Assembly (NCBI RefSeq): GCF_038049935.1
Contig: NZ_CP145886.1
Location: 620,001 to 684,000 of the forward strand
Source: Rossellomorea sp. y25
Lineage (GTDB): Bacteria > Bacillota > Bacilli > Bacillales > Bacillaceae_B
Reading direction: 5' to 3'
Length of the DNA: 64,000 bases
Shown: positions 1 to 8,512 of the stretch, one piece after another
Numbering within the stretch: the stretch's first letter is position 1
Layout of the letters: every line of letters begins with the position of its first letter
Notes under the pieces: model-generated
What the model was told of the DNA's origin: nothing
Databases searched by the model: none
What the model saw: only the letters and a program-made list of their open reading frames with translations
Program-made: the position numbers and the translations under genes

Positions 1-1436
1 GAAGAAGCGAAACAACCCCTCGAAGACGGAAATCTCATTTACAATAATGGATTTGATCAGGACTGGGATGACGTTGAAGGGATTGAAGGGGTGGAGAATA
101 CGGATTACTGGTATTTCTTGACCGTCCCTGATTTTGGAGGGAAAGCGAATGTGTCCCTTGATCAGTTGGATAGCGTGAACTACGCAAAAGTCGATATACA
201 GGAGCCCGGTAATCAACCTTATTCTGTCCAGCTGATACAAGATGCCTCTATTGGAAAAGGACGTTATTATCGTGTGTCTTTTGATGCGAAGTCCAGTGAG
301 GCGCGTCCGATTAATGTAAAAGTCAGCGGGGGTCCAGAGAGGGGATATGCCACGTATTCACGAAGTGAGTCGTTTGAGTTAACAGATCAGGTGCAAACCT
401 ATGAAACGGTGTTCCAAATGACGGAGGAAACCGATCTTGCAGCCCGACTGGAGTTTAATTTAGGCTTGTCCACCCTGCCTGTCTGGATCGGAAATGTCCG
501 GGTCGAGGAAATCCCTCCTGTGAAAGTGGATCCGGATGCTTCCAAGTCTGCGCTTCCTGACGGGAACCTTGTCTATAATGGGACGTTCGACCAGGGATTC
601 CCTGACCGTTTGCTTTATTGGAATTTGGTAGATTCCGAGAATGCTGAGTTCATCGGGGTGGATCCCGATGAGCGGGTATTTTCTGCCAAGCCTTTAAATG
701 AAACGGACAAAGTACAATTAGTGCAAAAAGGTGTTCAGCTTCAAGCTGGAAGTGAATATGAACTGACACTGGACGGGATGGCTGAAAGTGCCCGTGATAT
801 TCAGATTGAGATGAGAAGCAAGGATGGAGAGGTTTCCTATGCAGCGGAAACGATTCCTCTGAATGGTGATTGGGAGAGTCATGGCATGGCTTTCAAGATG
901 CGGGATGTAACGGATTTGGAAGCGCAGCTGGTCATCCACCTTGGGGGCAGCACTCATAAAGTGAAGCTGGATAATATGAAACTATTGAAAAAAGTGGGAC
1001 CCATTGATCCGTTTCCTATTAAAAACGGGACATTCGACAATGCTTTAGATCCCTGGGAGTCTTACATCCATTTTGATGCAGGGGCAAGTATTCAGCATGT
1101 CGATGGTGAAGCACATATCTCCATCGGGAATGAAGGGAAGGAAGCATGGAGCGTTCAACTCTTTCAAGGGAATCTGGTGCTAGAGCCCGGGAAAGAATAC
1201 ACGCTATCCTCGATGCAAGCTCTTCAGTAGCACGGTCGATGGAAGTGACGCTGGAAAACAGTCAATATACGCGGTACCTTTCGGAATTTGCTGAACTTAA
1301 TGAAAATCTGGGTCGCTTTGAATATACGTTTACCACCCCTTTGAGGGAGGAAACGAGTTTGAAGTTTTTACTTGGTGCCACTGGAGAGGTGCTTGGCGCA
1401 CATGATGTGGTGATTGATAATGTGGAGTTGAAATAA
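1..1436 (+). pseudogene. C-terminal part of a secreted multi-CBM (CBM4_9-like) protein, frameshifted
   Basis: The frame is open from base 1, so the 5' part lies outside the window. The protein holds at least three repeats of a carbohydrate-binding fold, each opening with a word such as DGNLIYNNGFDQ, DGNLVYNGTFDQG or IKNGTFDNALDPW. This is the signature of CBM4_9 modules on extracellular glycoside hydrolases, for example beta-glucanases. Frame 1 stops at 1228-1230 after EPGKEYTLSS. Frame 3 continues the same module (DASSSVARSMEV to DNVELK, stop 1434-1436). One extra base near 1209-1211 would give YTLSFDASSS, the expected module sequence, so a single-base deletion or an assembly error splits the gene. 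The catalytic domain is not visible and the enzyme class is inferred. Confidence 0.75.
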
Positions 1437-1444
1437 GTTTGGGT

Positions 1445-1477
1445 ACAGCGTCTTTTGGGCGCTGTGCTTTTTTGTTT
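1445..1477 (+). terminator. Rho-independent terminator of the CBM gene
   Basis: Stem ACAGCG (1445-1450) / CGCTGT (1460-1465), then a T-rich run to 1477, nine bases after the stop codon. Confidence 0.8.
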
Positions 1478-1550
1478 AGGTTTTGAGTGTGGGGAGGCTT
1501 GAGGGTGTGTGAATGCTTTGGACTAAATGTTCCGCCGGGTGGAGGGCGTG

Positions 1551-1670
1551 TAGTTTTGACGGAGAATAGTAGAACGGTCGATAAATCTCAAAGCGCCCAT
1601 AATCCCCCTGGACAAAAACGACTCCGACACCCAAAACTCGTATGATTCCCGTTCAAACTCCTCCCAAAAC
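1551..1670. repeat. decayed 20-bp periodic array (copy of the 13.6 kb array)
   Basis: The 1571-1590 block agaacggtcgataaatctca matches the unit consensus of the array at 13581-13680 at about 17 of 20 positions. The next 20-bp block (aagcgcccataatc...) aligns to another unit of that array with one deletion. Later blocks are only faintly similar. The array lies between two convergent genes. Confidence 0.5.
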
Positions 1671-1693
1671 AACACAAACCTCATTATAATCAC

Positions 1694-1724
1694 AAAAAAA
1701 GCAGCCGATCTAAGATCAGCTGCC
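1694..1724 (-). terminator. terminator of the mapP-malT operon, overlapping the stop codon
   Basis: On the minus strand GGCAGCTGATCT pairs with AGATCGGCTGC and is followed by seven T (plus 1694-1700). The TGA stop of the phosphatase gene lies inside the stem. Confidence 0.8.
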
Positions 1725-2519
1725 TACCCCTTCACCCAAAACCACTTCAACCCCGAAGTGATCCGAGACAACAGGCTTATTGACATCATTAAAGATGACC
1801 CGGGACGACCGAACGTCCACTTTCTCACTGGACAACACAAGATCAATCCTTAAATCGACCTTATTCTCATCCCATCCGGCAATCTTCCCTTCAACGGTTA
1901 TCCCGTTGTCACGTTCAACAGCTTCATCAAATGTATCCATGAGTCCTTTGGAAAGAAGGTAATCATATCCTTCCTCACGAACCCATGCATTATTATTGAA
2001 GTCGCCCATTAAAAAGAAGGGGAATTCAGTGGTGACTTGCTCGATCAATGAGTCAACCTGAAACTTAAACGGTTCTTCTTCGTCCGTCCACCAGCCGAGG
2101 TGGCAGGAGTAGAAGGTGAGGGGCTTTCCTTCATATGAAATCGTGGCCCCTGCGATCTTACGGGTTTTCCAGTAGGATTGGTCATGGCTTTTTGAGATGA
2201 AGAAGCGGTGTTCTTCAACGACCGGGTGCTTCGTTAAGATGGCGACGCCTTCTTCATAGACGTCGTACCCGATATGAGCGAAGTCCCATACTAATGAATA
2301 ATCCTTCACGCCAAGTTTCTCCAGTTCCCCAAGAAGGACAAGGGCAAAATTGTCTTTTTTAACTAAGCCCTGGGCAGTCTCACTTTCGATCAGCTGACTG
2401 ACTTCCTGGAGGGCGATGACATCGTAGGATTTCTCCGCGATGTCATGTGCCAGGATCGAGATTTTTTCGAGTTGGCTGTCTTCTTGCCATGAGTGACAAT
2501 TCAACGTGAGTAATTTCAT
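1716..2519 (-). CDS. mapP: EEP-fold phosphatase, probable maltose 6'-phosphate phosphatase
   Basis: This 267-residue protein has no signal peptide and has the endonuclease/exonuclease/phosphatase fold: LNCHSW near residue 6, ALQEV near 56, SCHLGWW near 138, GDFNNN near 171 and a final SDHFGV motif carrying the catalytic Asp-His. It begins three bases after the stop of the PTS gene and so is co-transcribed and probably coupled. In Enterococcus an EEP-type enzyme, MapP, dephosphorylates maltose 6'-phosphate brought in by the PTS permease MalT, and the two genes form an operon. The same pairing here suggests the same reaction in the cytoplasm. Nuclease or sphingomyelinase-like activity is the alternative. 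The fold is certain and the substrate is inferred. Confidence 0.7.
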   Translation of the reverse strand: MKLLTLNCHSWQEDSQLEKISILAHDIAEKSYDVIALQEVSQLIESETAQGLVKKDNFALVLLGELEKLGVKDYSLVWDFAHIGYDVYEEGVAILTKHPVVEEHRFFISKSHDQSYWKTRKIAGATISYEGKPLTFYSCHLGWWTDEEEPFKFQVDSLIEQVTTEFPFFLMGDFNNNAWVREEGYDYLLSKGLMDTFDEAVERDNGITVEGKIAGWDENKVDLRIDLVLSSEKVDVRSSRVIFNDVNKPVVSDHFGVEVVLGEGVGS

Positions 2520-2522
2520 GTA

Positions 2523-4157
2523 TTACGCTCCCAGTAGATCTTGAATGTCAGACTTGATGACGTCTGCTTTCGGACCATAGATGGCTTGTACGCCTTTGTC
2601 TTTCAGGATGAGCCCCAATGCTCCGTTTTTCTTCCATTCCTGTTCAGTCCCGACTAGGCTTGTGTCTTTTACAGTTACACGAAGACGGGTCATACATGCA
2701 TCCACGTCTACGATGTTGTCTTTACCGCCAAGCATGGCAACGACTTTCGGCGCGATGGAATCTTTACTTACTGTCCCGCCGCCGGTAGTTGCTTCGTCTT
2801 CAATGTAGTTCCCGTTACGACCCGGTGTCGGGAAGTTGAACTTTTTGATCAAGAAGTTGGCAACCGTGAAGTTAAGGCCAAAGAATACGATACACGCAAT
2901 CACAAAGTTCACAAGGTCGACCCATAGGCCGGCTTTGAGGATCATCGGAACACGAGTCAATAGCTCGATGGATCCAAATGAGTGAACACGGATGTTGACG
3001 ATATCCACAATCGCGAAAGCAAGTCCCGTCATGATGGCATACACAACGTATAAAAGCGGAGCTGCAAACATGAACATGAATTCGATTGGCTCTGTAACAC
3101 CTGTTAAGAATACTGCTAAACCAGCTGATAGGAACATGGATTTGTATTTTTTCTTCTTGTCTTTATCCACATTACGGTACATGGCATAAGCGATACCGAT
3201 TAAAGCAGCTGTGGATAAAATCATTTGACCTACTTTGAAGCGTGCAGGTGTGACGTCATTTAATAATTGTTTGTAGCTTTCCGTATCTCCTGCAGCCAGG
3301 AAGTTGTTTAAGTCAGCGATCCATGCGAGCCATAGTGGATCTTGACCAGCAACCGTCGAACCTGCTCCTGAACCAGTCAGGATCTTGTACGTTCCGCCGA
3401 GTTCCGTGTAATTGATTGGAACCGTTAACATATGATGCAGACCGAATGGTAATAATAGACGCTCTAACGCACCGAAAATGAATGGCGCAATGATTGGCGC
3501 TGTGTTACGGGATGTTGCGATCCATTGACCGAAGTCATTGAGTAATCCTTGAATGAATGGCCATACAATGGACATTACGACAGCGATTACAACAGAACCT
3601 ACAATAACGACGAATGGCACGAAACGTTTTCCGTTAAAGAAGGAAAGGGCATCTGGTAATTTATCATAGTTATAATATTTGTTGAAAAGGTTGGCTCCTA
3701 AGAAACCTGAGATGATTCCGACGAATACACCCATGTTTAAAGCGGGTGCACCAAGAACCGATGTGAAATAATCAGAAACAATTAACGTTTGTCCGAAAAG
3801 AGAAGAGACCGTTGCTTCGGGGTCTCCAAGCATATCTCCATTGACTCCGAAGATCGCTCCGGTAATACGGTTGATCAGGACAAAGGCGATCAATGCAGCG
3901 AAGGCACCGCCCGCACGTTCTTTCGCCCATGAGCCACCGATGGCTACTGCGAACAAGATGTGAAGATTGGTGATGATTCCCCAACCGATATCCTCCATAA
4001 CTCTTGCAATCGTTTGCACTAATGTGATGTCTCCACCCATCATTGCAATCAACTTACCGATGGAAATCATAATCCCTGCAGCTGGCATGACGGCCACGAC
4101 CACAAGCAATGCTTTCCCGAACTTCTGCCAAAAATCAAATGACAATAAATTCTTCAT
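2523..4157 (-). CDS. malT: PTS EIICB permease, maltose/alpha-glucoside type
   Basis: A 544-residue membrane protein with about ten hydrophobic segments and the EIIC glucose-family motif TEPIEFMFMFAAPLLY near residue 356. A linker follows (TPGRNG), then a C-terminal EIIB domain from about 470 with the phosphocysteine motif DACMTRLRV. No EIIA domain is fused, so a separate glucose-type EIIA must phosphorylate it. It should import and phosphorylate a glucose-containing sugar. The N-terminus SFDFWQKFGKALLVVVAVMP resembles streptococcal and enterococcal MalT more than PtsG, and the MapP-like partner supports maltose. The start has AAAGGAGG nine bases upstream. LacI-type operators lie upstream and inside codons about 47-51. 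Confidence 0.78.
   Translation of the reverse strand: MKNLLSFDFWQKFGKALLVVVAVMPAAGIMISIGKLIAMMGGDITLVQTIARVMEDIGWGIITNLHILFAVAIGGSWAKERAGGAFAALIAFVLINRITGAIFGVNGDMLGDPEATVSSLFGQTLIVSDYFTSVLGAPALNMGVFVGIISGFLGANLFNKYYNYDKLPDALSFFNGKRFVPFVVIVGSVVIAVVMSIVWPFIQGLLNDFGQWIATSRNTAPIIAPFIFGALERLLLPFGLHHMLTVPINYTELGGTYKILTGSGAGSTVAGQDPLWLAWIADLNNFLAAGDTESYKQLLNDVTPARFKVGQMILSTAALIGIAYAMYRNVDKDKKKKYKSMFLSAGLAVFLTGVTEPIEFMFMFAAPLLYVVYAIMTGLAFAIVDIVNIRVHSFGSIELLTRVPMILKAGLWVDLVNFVIACIVFFGLNFTVANFLIKKFNFPTPGRNGNYIEDEATTGGGTVSKDSIAPKVVAMLGGKDNIVDVDACMTRLRVTVKDTSLVGTEQEWKKNGALGLILKDKGVQAIYGPKADVIKSDIQDLLGA
4005..4018. promoter_or_regulatory. intragenic LacI-family operator-like palindrome
   Basis: TGCAATCGTTTGCA inside the PTS gene differs at one base from the upstream site at 4298-4311. 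It fits the LacI/GalR operator pattern with a central CG. It may be the second anchor of a repression loop. Confidence 0.45.
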
Positions 4158-4206
4158 AAACCCGTTTCCTCCTTTAATATCAATCTATTCGACTATATAT
4201 TTTACA

Positions 4207-4222
4207 TTGGATTACATGTGTG
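4207..4222 (-). promoter_or_regulatory. cre-like site upstream of the PTS gene
   Basis: On the minus strand the sequence reads TGTAAACGCACACA, close to the CcpA consensus TGWAANCGNTNWCA with one or two mismatches. Its place about 50 bases upstream of the PTS start suits carbon catabolite control. Confidence 0.4.
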
Positions 4223-4297
4223 CGTTTACATTTCAGATTAAGTGAAATGCTGATTGGTGCATCTTTATCATTAGAGTGCATGTATCATGAAAATAGA

Positions 4298-4311
4298 TGC
4301 AACCGTTTGCA
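4298..4311. promoter_or_regulatory. LacI/MalR-type operator upstream of the maltose PTS operon
   Basis: TGCAACCGTTTGCA (minus strand TGCAAACGGTTGCA) is a near-perfect 14-bp dyad, 141 bases upstream of the start codon. MalR regulators of Firmicutes bind GCAAACG-type dyads. No LacI-family regulator is encoded in this window. Confidence 0.6.
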
Positions 4312-4388
4312 CTAACTAAACACATTTTATGATATCCCTTTCAAGAAAGCAACAACAAAATATTATTTTAGTAAAATATTATTAGTTT

Positions 4389-4401
4389 GAGGGACGGACC
4401 T
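4389..4401 (+). repeat. single copy of the 13-bp word GAGGGACGGACCT
   Basis: Exact copy of the dispersed intergenic word, here without a partner arm. Confidence 0.8.
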
Positions 4402-4428
4402 TGGTAGGTGAGGGTATGTTACAGGGGG

Positions 4429-4560
4429 TGTGGATAACTATTCTGGTTGTTTAGTAGTGGGAGGAATAGATGGGAATATATTCATGGGATGAGGATTGTG
4501 GATAATTTTCAGGAGGTGTAATGGGTTGATCTATTGTGGATGAAATAGGGGTGTGGATAA
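4429..4560. repeat. cluster of DnaA boxes
   Basis: TGTGGATAA, the complement of the DnaA box TTATCCACA, occurs exactly at 4429-4437, 4497-4505 and 4552-4560. A one-mismatch copy, TGTGGATGA, lies at 4535-4543. All face the same way. No dnaA or dnaN is near, so this is not oriC. It may titrate DnaA like the non-origin clusters of B. subtilis, or place local genes under DnaA. Confidence 0.55.
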
Positions 4561-4635
4561 GTGTCAGAGAATCGCTGGACCGCCATTCAATTTCAATCAC
4601 TGCAATTACATCCCTCACGAATTCACCGCCAATTC

Positions 4636-4672
4636 ACAAAAAAACATCCAACCTCTCAAGATTGGATGTTTT
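4636..4672 (-). terminator. terminator of the P-type ATPase gene
   Basis: AAACATCCAA (4642-4651) pairs with TTGGATGTTT (4662-4671). The minus-strand T run follows at 4636-4642. Confidence 0.8.
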
Positions 4673-4678
4673 TAAACA

Positions 4679-6595
4679 TTATTTCAACAATCGCAGACCA
4701 TTTAAGATAACCAAGATCGTACTACCTTCATGCCCGATGACCCCATAAGGGAGATCCAGGATTTGCAGGAAGTTCGACGCGATCAGCAGCATGATCACAG
4801 CGATGGAAAACACCACGTTTTGTTGCACGATCCGTTTCATTTTTTTCGAAAGCTTGATGGCTTCAGCAATACGGGTAAGATCGTTTTTCATTAGCACGAC
4901 ATCGGCTGTTTCCAGTGCGACGTCGGTTCCTTCACCCATGGCGATTCCTACGTTGGCCGTTGCAAGTGCAGGTGCGTCGTTGATTCCGTCCCCGACCATT
5001 CCGACGGTACCGAATTGACGTTTCAGCTTTTTCAGTTCGTCTACTTTCGTTTCCGGCAGGCACTCGGCAATGAAGGAGGCAACCTTGGCTTCTTCTGCAA
5101 TGGCACGGGCCGTCTTTTCGTTGTCCCCTGTCAGCATGATCGTTTGGACGCCTTCATCTTTAAGGAGTTGCAAAGCTTCGATGGTTTCTTTACGAACCAC
5201 GTCTTTCAATGCGATCAATGCCACAATCTGATTTTCCTTGGCAACGAAGACCGTTGTTTTACCTTCAGAAGCGATTCGTCCAAAGGCACCATCCATAAAT
5301 TGTTCTGCCAACACTTTATCCACAAAATCTGCTTTCCCGATTTTCCATTCGGTTCCGTTCACAAGCGCTTTGACTCCCCAGCCGGATACGTCTTCGAGGG
5401 AATCAGGCTGAAAAAGTTCCGCGTTACGTTCACGAGTTGCGTGTTTCACAATGGCTTGAGCAAGTGGATGATTCGACTGATTTTCAATCGAAGCGACGAC
5501 AGTCATCACTTCATGTTTATCCACATGATCCGCAACCACTATATCCGTCACAACTGGTTTTCCTTTCGTCAACGTACCGGTTTTATCAAAGGCAATGGCT
5601 TTGATGTTGCTCAAGTTTTCCAAGTGAGCTCCGCCTTTAAAAAGAATTCCATGACGGGCACCGTTTGAAATCGCCGATAAACTCGCAGGCATGATAGCGG
5701 CAACCAGGGCACAAGGTGAAGCAACAACGAGTAGGACCATTGCCCGGTAGAATGTTTCCGTCCAGCTCCATCCGAGTAGGAAGTGGGGCAGGAACATCAT
5801 CAGGAAGACAACGGCAAGCACTACTTTTACATACGTTCCTTCAAAGCGTTCGATGAACTGCTGTGAAGGCGATTTTTCGCTTTGCGCGGATTGCACAAGG
5901 TCAATGATTTTTTGGAAAAGGGTTTCACTGCTTGGTTTGGTCATTTCAATGGTGATGGCACCGTTGATGTTGACCGTTCCAGCGAACACTTCATCTCTTT
6001 GACCTTTAGTTACAGGGACGGCTTCCCCTGAAATGGCTGCTTCATCGATGGACGTTGTTCCTTTTACGACAATACCGTCCGTTGGCACGCGTTCACCCGG
6101 TTTGATCAGAATATGGTCTCCGATTTCAAGGCTTGAAACGTGGACTTTCTTTTCGCCAGATCCTGTCACGAGCCATGCTTCTTCAGGCTGAAGCTGCATG
6201 AGTGCGGAAATTTCCTTCTGACTTTTGTTCATCGTATACGTTTCAAGTGCGCCGCTGACAGCGAAGATGAAGATCAGGATGGCACCCTCTGTCCAGTAAC
6301 CGATAATGGCAGACCCCACTGCGGCAAAAATCATCAGCATCTCTACATTCAGCTCTTTGTTTTCGATGGTTTCTTCGATTCCTTCTTTGGCTTTCGCGAA
6401 TCCGCCGATGACAAAGGCGAGGAGATAGAAGATGATGCTCAAGCTTGAGTCGTCATTTGATGTCAACCATCCCAGTAAAATAAACACACCACTGACCAAT
6501 GCGGCAATCAATTCTGCATGAGGTTTTATTTTTTCAAAGAAGTGTATTTTTTCATTTGGTGCTCCCATGGATAAGGCTTTGGATTGTGAGCTCAT
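4679..6595 (-). CDS. pfeT: P1B4-type metal-transporting ATPase (PfeT/ZosA family)
   Basis: A 638-residue integral membrane ATPase without an N-terminal CxxC metal-binding domain. Visible are the actuator motif SGEAVP, the SPC motif of TM6 (VVASPCALVA, about 290), the phosphorylation site DKTGTLT (about 335), SNHPLAQAI, TGDN, and GDGINDAPALA (about 530). The C-terminus has HEGST in the last membrane segment. SPC plus HEG(S/G)T marks the P1B4 class. The B. subtilis homologue (ykvW, 637 aa) was first called ZosA for zinc uptake and later PfeT for ferrous iron efflux under PerR. Iron efflux is the likeliest role; Co or Zn cannot be excluded. GAAGGAGG lies about seven bases before the ATG, and a Fur-family box lies upstream. 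Confidence 0.88.
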   Translation of the reverse strand: MSSQSKALSMGAPNEKIHFFEKIKPHAELIAALVSGVFILLGWLTSNDDSSLSIIFYLLAFVIGGFAKAKEGIEETIENKELNVEMLMIFAAVGSAIIGYWTEGAILIFIFAVSGALETYTMNKSQKEISALMQLQPEEAWLVTGSGEKKVHVSSLEIGDHILIKPGERVPTDGIVVKGTTSIDEAAISGEAVPVTKGQRDEVFAGTVNINGAITIEMTKPSSETLFQKIIDLVQSAQSEKSPSQQFIERFEGTYVKVVLAVVFLMMFLPHFLLGWSWTETFYRAMVLLVVASPCALVAAIMPASLSAISNGARHGILFKGGAHLENLSNIKAIAFDKTGTLTKGKPVVTDIVVADHVDKHEVMTVVASIENQSNHPLAQAIVKHATRERNAELFQPDSLEDVSGWGVKALVNGTEWKIGKADFVDKVLAEQFMDGAFGRIASEGKTTVFVAKENQIVALIALKDVVRKETIEALQLLKDEGVQTIMLTGDNEKTARAIAEEAKVASFIAECLPETKVDELKKLKRQFGTVGMVGDGINDAPALATANVGIAMGEGTDVALETADVVLMKNDLTRIAEAIKLSKKMKRIVQQNVVFSIAVIMLLIASNFLQILDLPYGVIGHEGSTILVILNGLRLLK

Positions 6596-6630
6596 AGCGT
6601 ATTCCTCCTTCAGATAAATGAAAATACGAG

Positions 6631-6658
6631 ATTCTCATTGAGAATAATAATCAACGTC
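6631..6658 (-). promoter_or_regulatory. Fur/PerR-family box upstream of the metal ATPase
   Basis: ATTCTCATTGAGAAT (6631-6645) is a perfect 7-1-7 inverted repeat. An overlapping 19-mer from 6640 matches the classical Fur box at about 14 of 19 positions. It lies 36-63 bases upstream of the start codon, where PerR controls pfeT in B. subtilis. Confidence 0.6.
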
Positions 6659-6808
6659 AATACCCCTATAAAACGACGAAAGCTGCCACCAATGAAAGGT
6701 GACAGCGAAACTGCACGTGCTCTTAGATGATTTTATATGAAGTTAGTAATTTATAATTATTATAATCTAATCCTATCACATGTATATGATAATGGAAAGA
6801 GTTTTGTG

Positions 6809-7993
6809 CTAGTTATTCTGGGTTATTTCACTACGTCGATTTTGAAGGGAAAAGACGAGTAGGCTCACAAAAATCATCAGCATCATGCATGCAATTAAGT
6901 AGAAGAAGCTTGAGCCTTTGAACCAGTCGATGGTGATCCCTCCAACGAATGGACCCATCATGCTTCCGAAGCTGAAGAAGATCCCGCACATGATGTTTCC
7001 GGCAGGAAGTAATTCTTTTGGCAGAAGATCAGTCATATAACTAATACCAAGTGAAAAAGTCGATCCGACAGCCATCCCGGCTAACGTAAAGCAGATAAAT
7101 AAGCCCATGGTGGATCCAGAGACGATTCCTGCGGCAGAAAAGCAGAGAAAGCCGATCATCATGACGATGAGCAGGACATTTTGTCTTCCATATTTGTCAC
7201 TCAGAATCCCGAGTGGTACCTGGGAAATGATACTTCCCACGGCAAAAGCAGGCAGGAGGATGGCGACTGCTTCAATGGAAAGACCGTTTCGAAGGGCGAA
7301 CACAGGGAAGTTTCCATTTAATGAAGCTTCAAGGAAACCATATCCCAACGGAGGCAACAGGGCGACCCATGCATATTTGAGAACCTTTCCGAAGCGCTGG
7401 AACGATCCAAGGAACGAGGCACTGCCGATATTTTGCTGATCGGGGAATTCGTTTTGTAATTTAAAGACGAACATCCACACGGTCAGGCTTAATAAGGAAG
7501 AGATGATGAACGGCAATGCCTGATGGATGGTGATGAGCTGAGTCATCATCGGTCCCACGGCAAAACCGACTCCAAAAGAGACCCCGTAGATGGATATATT
7601 ACGTCCGCGATGTTCTTTTGGTGAAAACGATGTGATCCATGTCTGGGTGGCGAAGTGCAGCATGTGATCGCCGATTCCAATGCAAAGACGCAGGAAGAAC
7701 CAGAACCAGAAGGATTTCCAAACCGGGAACAGTAAAAGTGACGCTGCGACCACTATTCCTCCGATGATGATCATAGGCTTGTATCCGATTTTATGAAGTG
7801 GCCTTTCCATTAATGGAGAGGCGAGTAAGATTCCGATATATAGTGCAGTTGCGTTTAATCCGTTCAGGGAGGAAGAGATGCCGTCCTGCTCGAATATGAT
7901 GGCGATTAAAGGAAGGAGCATCCCTTGTGAGAATCCTGAAATTGCCACGATTCCGACAAGGACCCAGAAACGGAAGGTAAGTGTTTGATTCAT
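6809..7993 (-). CDS. yfkF: MFS transporter (YfkF-like)
   Basis: A 394-residue protein of about 12 hydrophobic segments with a major-facilitator layout. The cytoplasmic loop after TM2 (MERPLHKIGYKPMIIIGG) and its repeat in the second half (GILSDKYGRQNVLLI) match the GxxxDRxGRR-type motif. It is probably a proton-coupled exporter of unknown substrate. In B. subtilis yfkF lies beside chaA (yfkE) and yfkD. Here chaA and yfkD follow within 3 kb on the other strand, which supports the assignment, with osmC and ydaG-like genes in between. Confidence 0.75.
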   Translation of the reverse strand: MNQTLTFRFWVLVGIVAISGFSQGMLLPLIAIIFEQDGISSSLNGLNATALYIGILLASPLMERPLHKIGYKPMIIIGGIVVAASLLLFPVWKSFWFWFFLRLCIGIGDHMLHFATQTWITSFSPKEHRGRNISIYGVSFGVGFAVGPMMTQLITIHQALPFIISSLLSLTVWMFVFKLQNEFPDQQNIGSASFLGSFQRFGKVLKYAWVALLPPLGYGFLEASLNGNFPVFALRNGLSIEAVAILLPAFAVGSIISQVPLGILSDKYGRQNVLLIVMMIGFLCFSAAGIVSGSTMGLFICFTLAGMAVGSTFSLGISYMTDLLPKELLPAGNIMCGIFFSFGSMMGPFVGGITIDWFKGSSFFYLIACMMLMIFVSLLVFSLQNRRSEITQNN

Positions 7994-8122
7994 TTGTAAA
8001 AACTCCCAATCATTGATGATTACTTATTAGATGGTACCCCCAATTTCATTGTTTGGCAATACGAAACGAATAGAGTAAAATCAAAACATCTACTAACATA
8101 ATAAGGAAGGAATGATGTAAAA

Positions 8123-8506
8123 ATGGAATTTAACATGCAAGAAGGCGGATTTTTCACAGATTTAGGGTTTGGGAAGCTGGAGGTTTCGGGTAACGAAGAG
8201 TATGGCTTTCGGCCGTTCCAATTATTGGTATCTTCCGTAGCAGTCTGCAGCGGGGGAGTGCTCCGAAAAGTACTGGAGAAAATGCGCATCGAATTTGACG
8301 ACATACATATCAAAGCAGATGTAACCCGCAACGAAGCCGAAGCAAACAGAGTCGAAGCCATCTCCCTTCACTTCACCATCAGAGGGACGGACCTCGACGA
8401 AAACAAAATCGAAAAAGCCATGAAGCTCACCCGCAAAAACTGCTCCATGGTCCAATCCGTACAAGACAGCATCAAAATCGAAGAAACGTTTGAGTTAGTG
8501 CAGTGA
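8123..8506 (+). CDS. OsmC/Ohr family protein
   Basis: A 127-residue protein of the OsmC fold, which reduces organic peroxides with two conserved cysteines. Both are visible in SSVAVCSGG (about residue 42) and RKNCSMVQSV (about 108). The central helix stretch FRPFQLLVSS is typical. AAGGAAGG lies upstream of the ATG. It resembles the YhfA-like branch more than Ohr, whose substrates are uncertain. The last codons (GTGCAGTGA) also form the first bases of the repeat unit in the tandem hairpin array that follows directly. Confidence 0.85.
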   Translation: MEFNMQEGGFFTDLGFGKLEVSGNEEYGFRPFQLLVSSVAVCSGGVLRKVLEKMRIEFDDIHIKADVTRNEAEANRVEAISLHFTIRGTDLDENKIEKAMKLTRKNCSMVQSVQDSIKIEETFELVQ

Positions 8507-8512
8507 AATTTT

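Larger units (their letters stand above)
4158..4678. other. long intergenic region with operators, a 13-bp repeat word and DnaA boxes
   Basis: No gene is supported here. The region holds the PTS promoter and operators (4200-4311), one GAGGGACGGACCT word (4389-4401), three perfect DnaA boxes plus one near-match (4429-4560), and the terminator of the downstream ATPase gene (4636-4672). Confidence 0.7.

Noticed and set aside
4429..4560. Chromosomal origin oriC
   Set aside because: DnaA boxes are present, but there is no dnaA, dnaN or AT-rich unwinding element, and the neighbours are metabolic genes.
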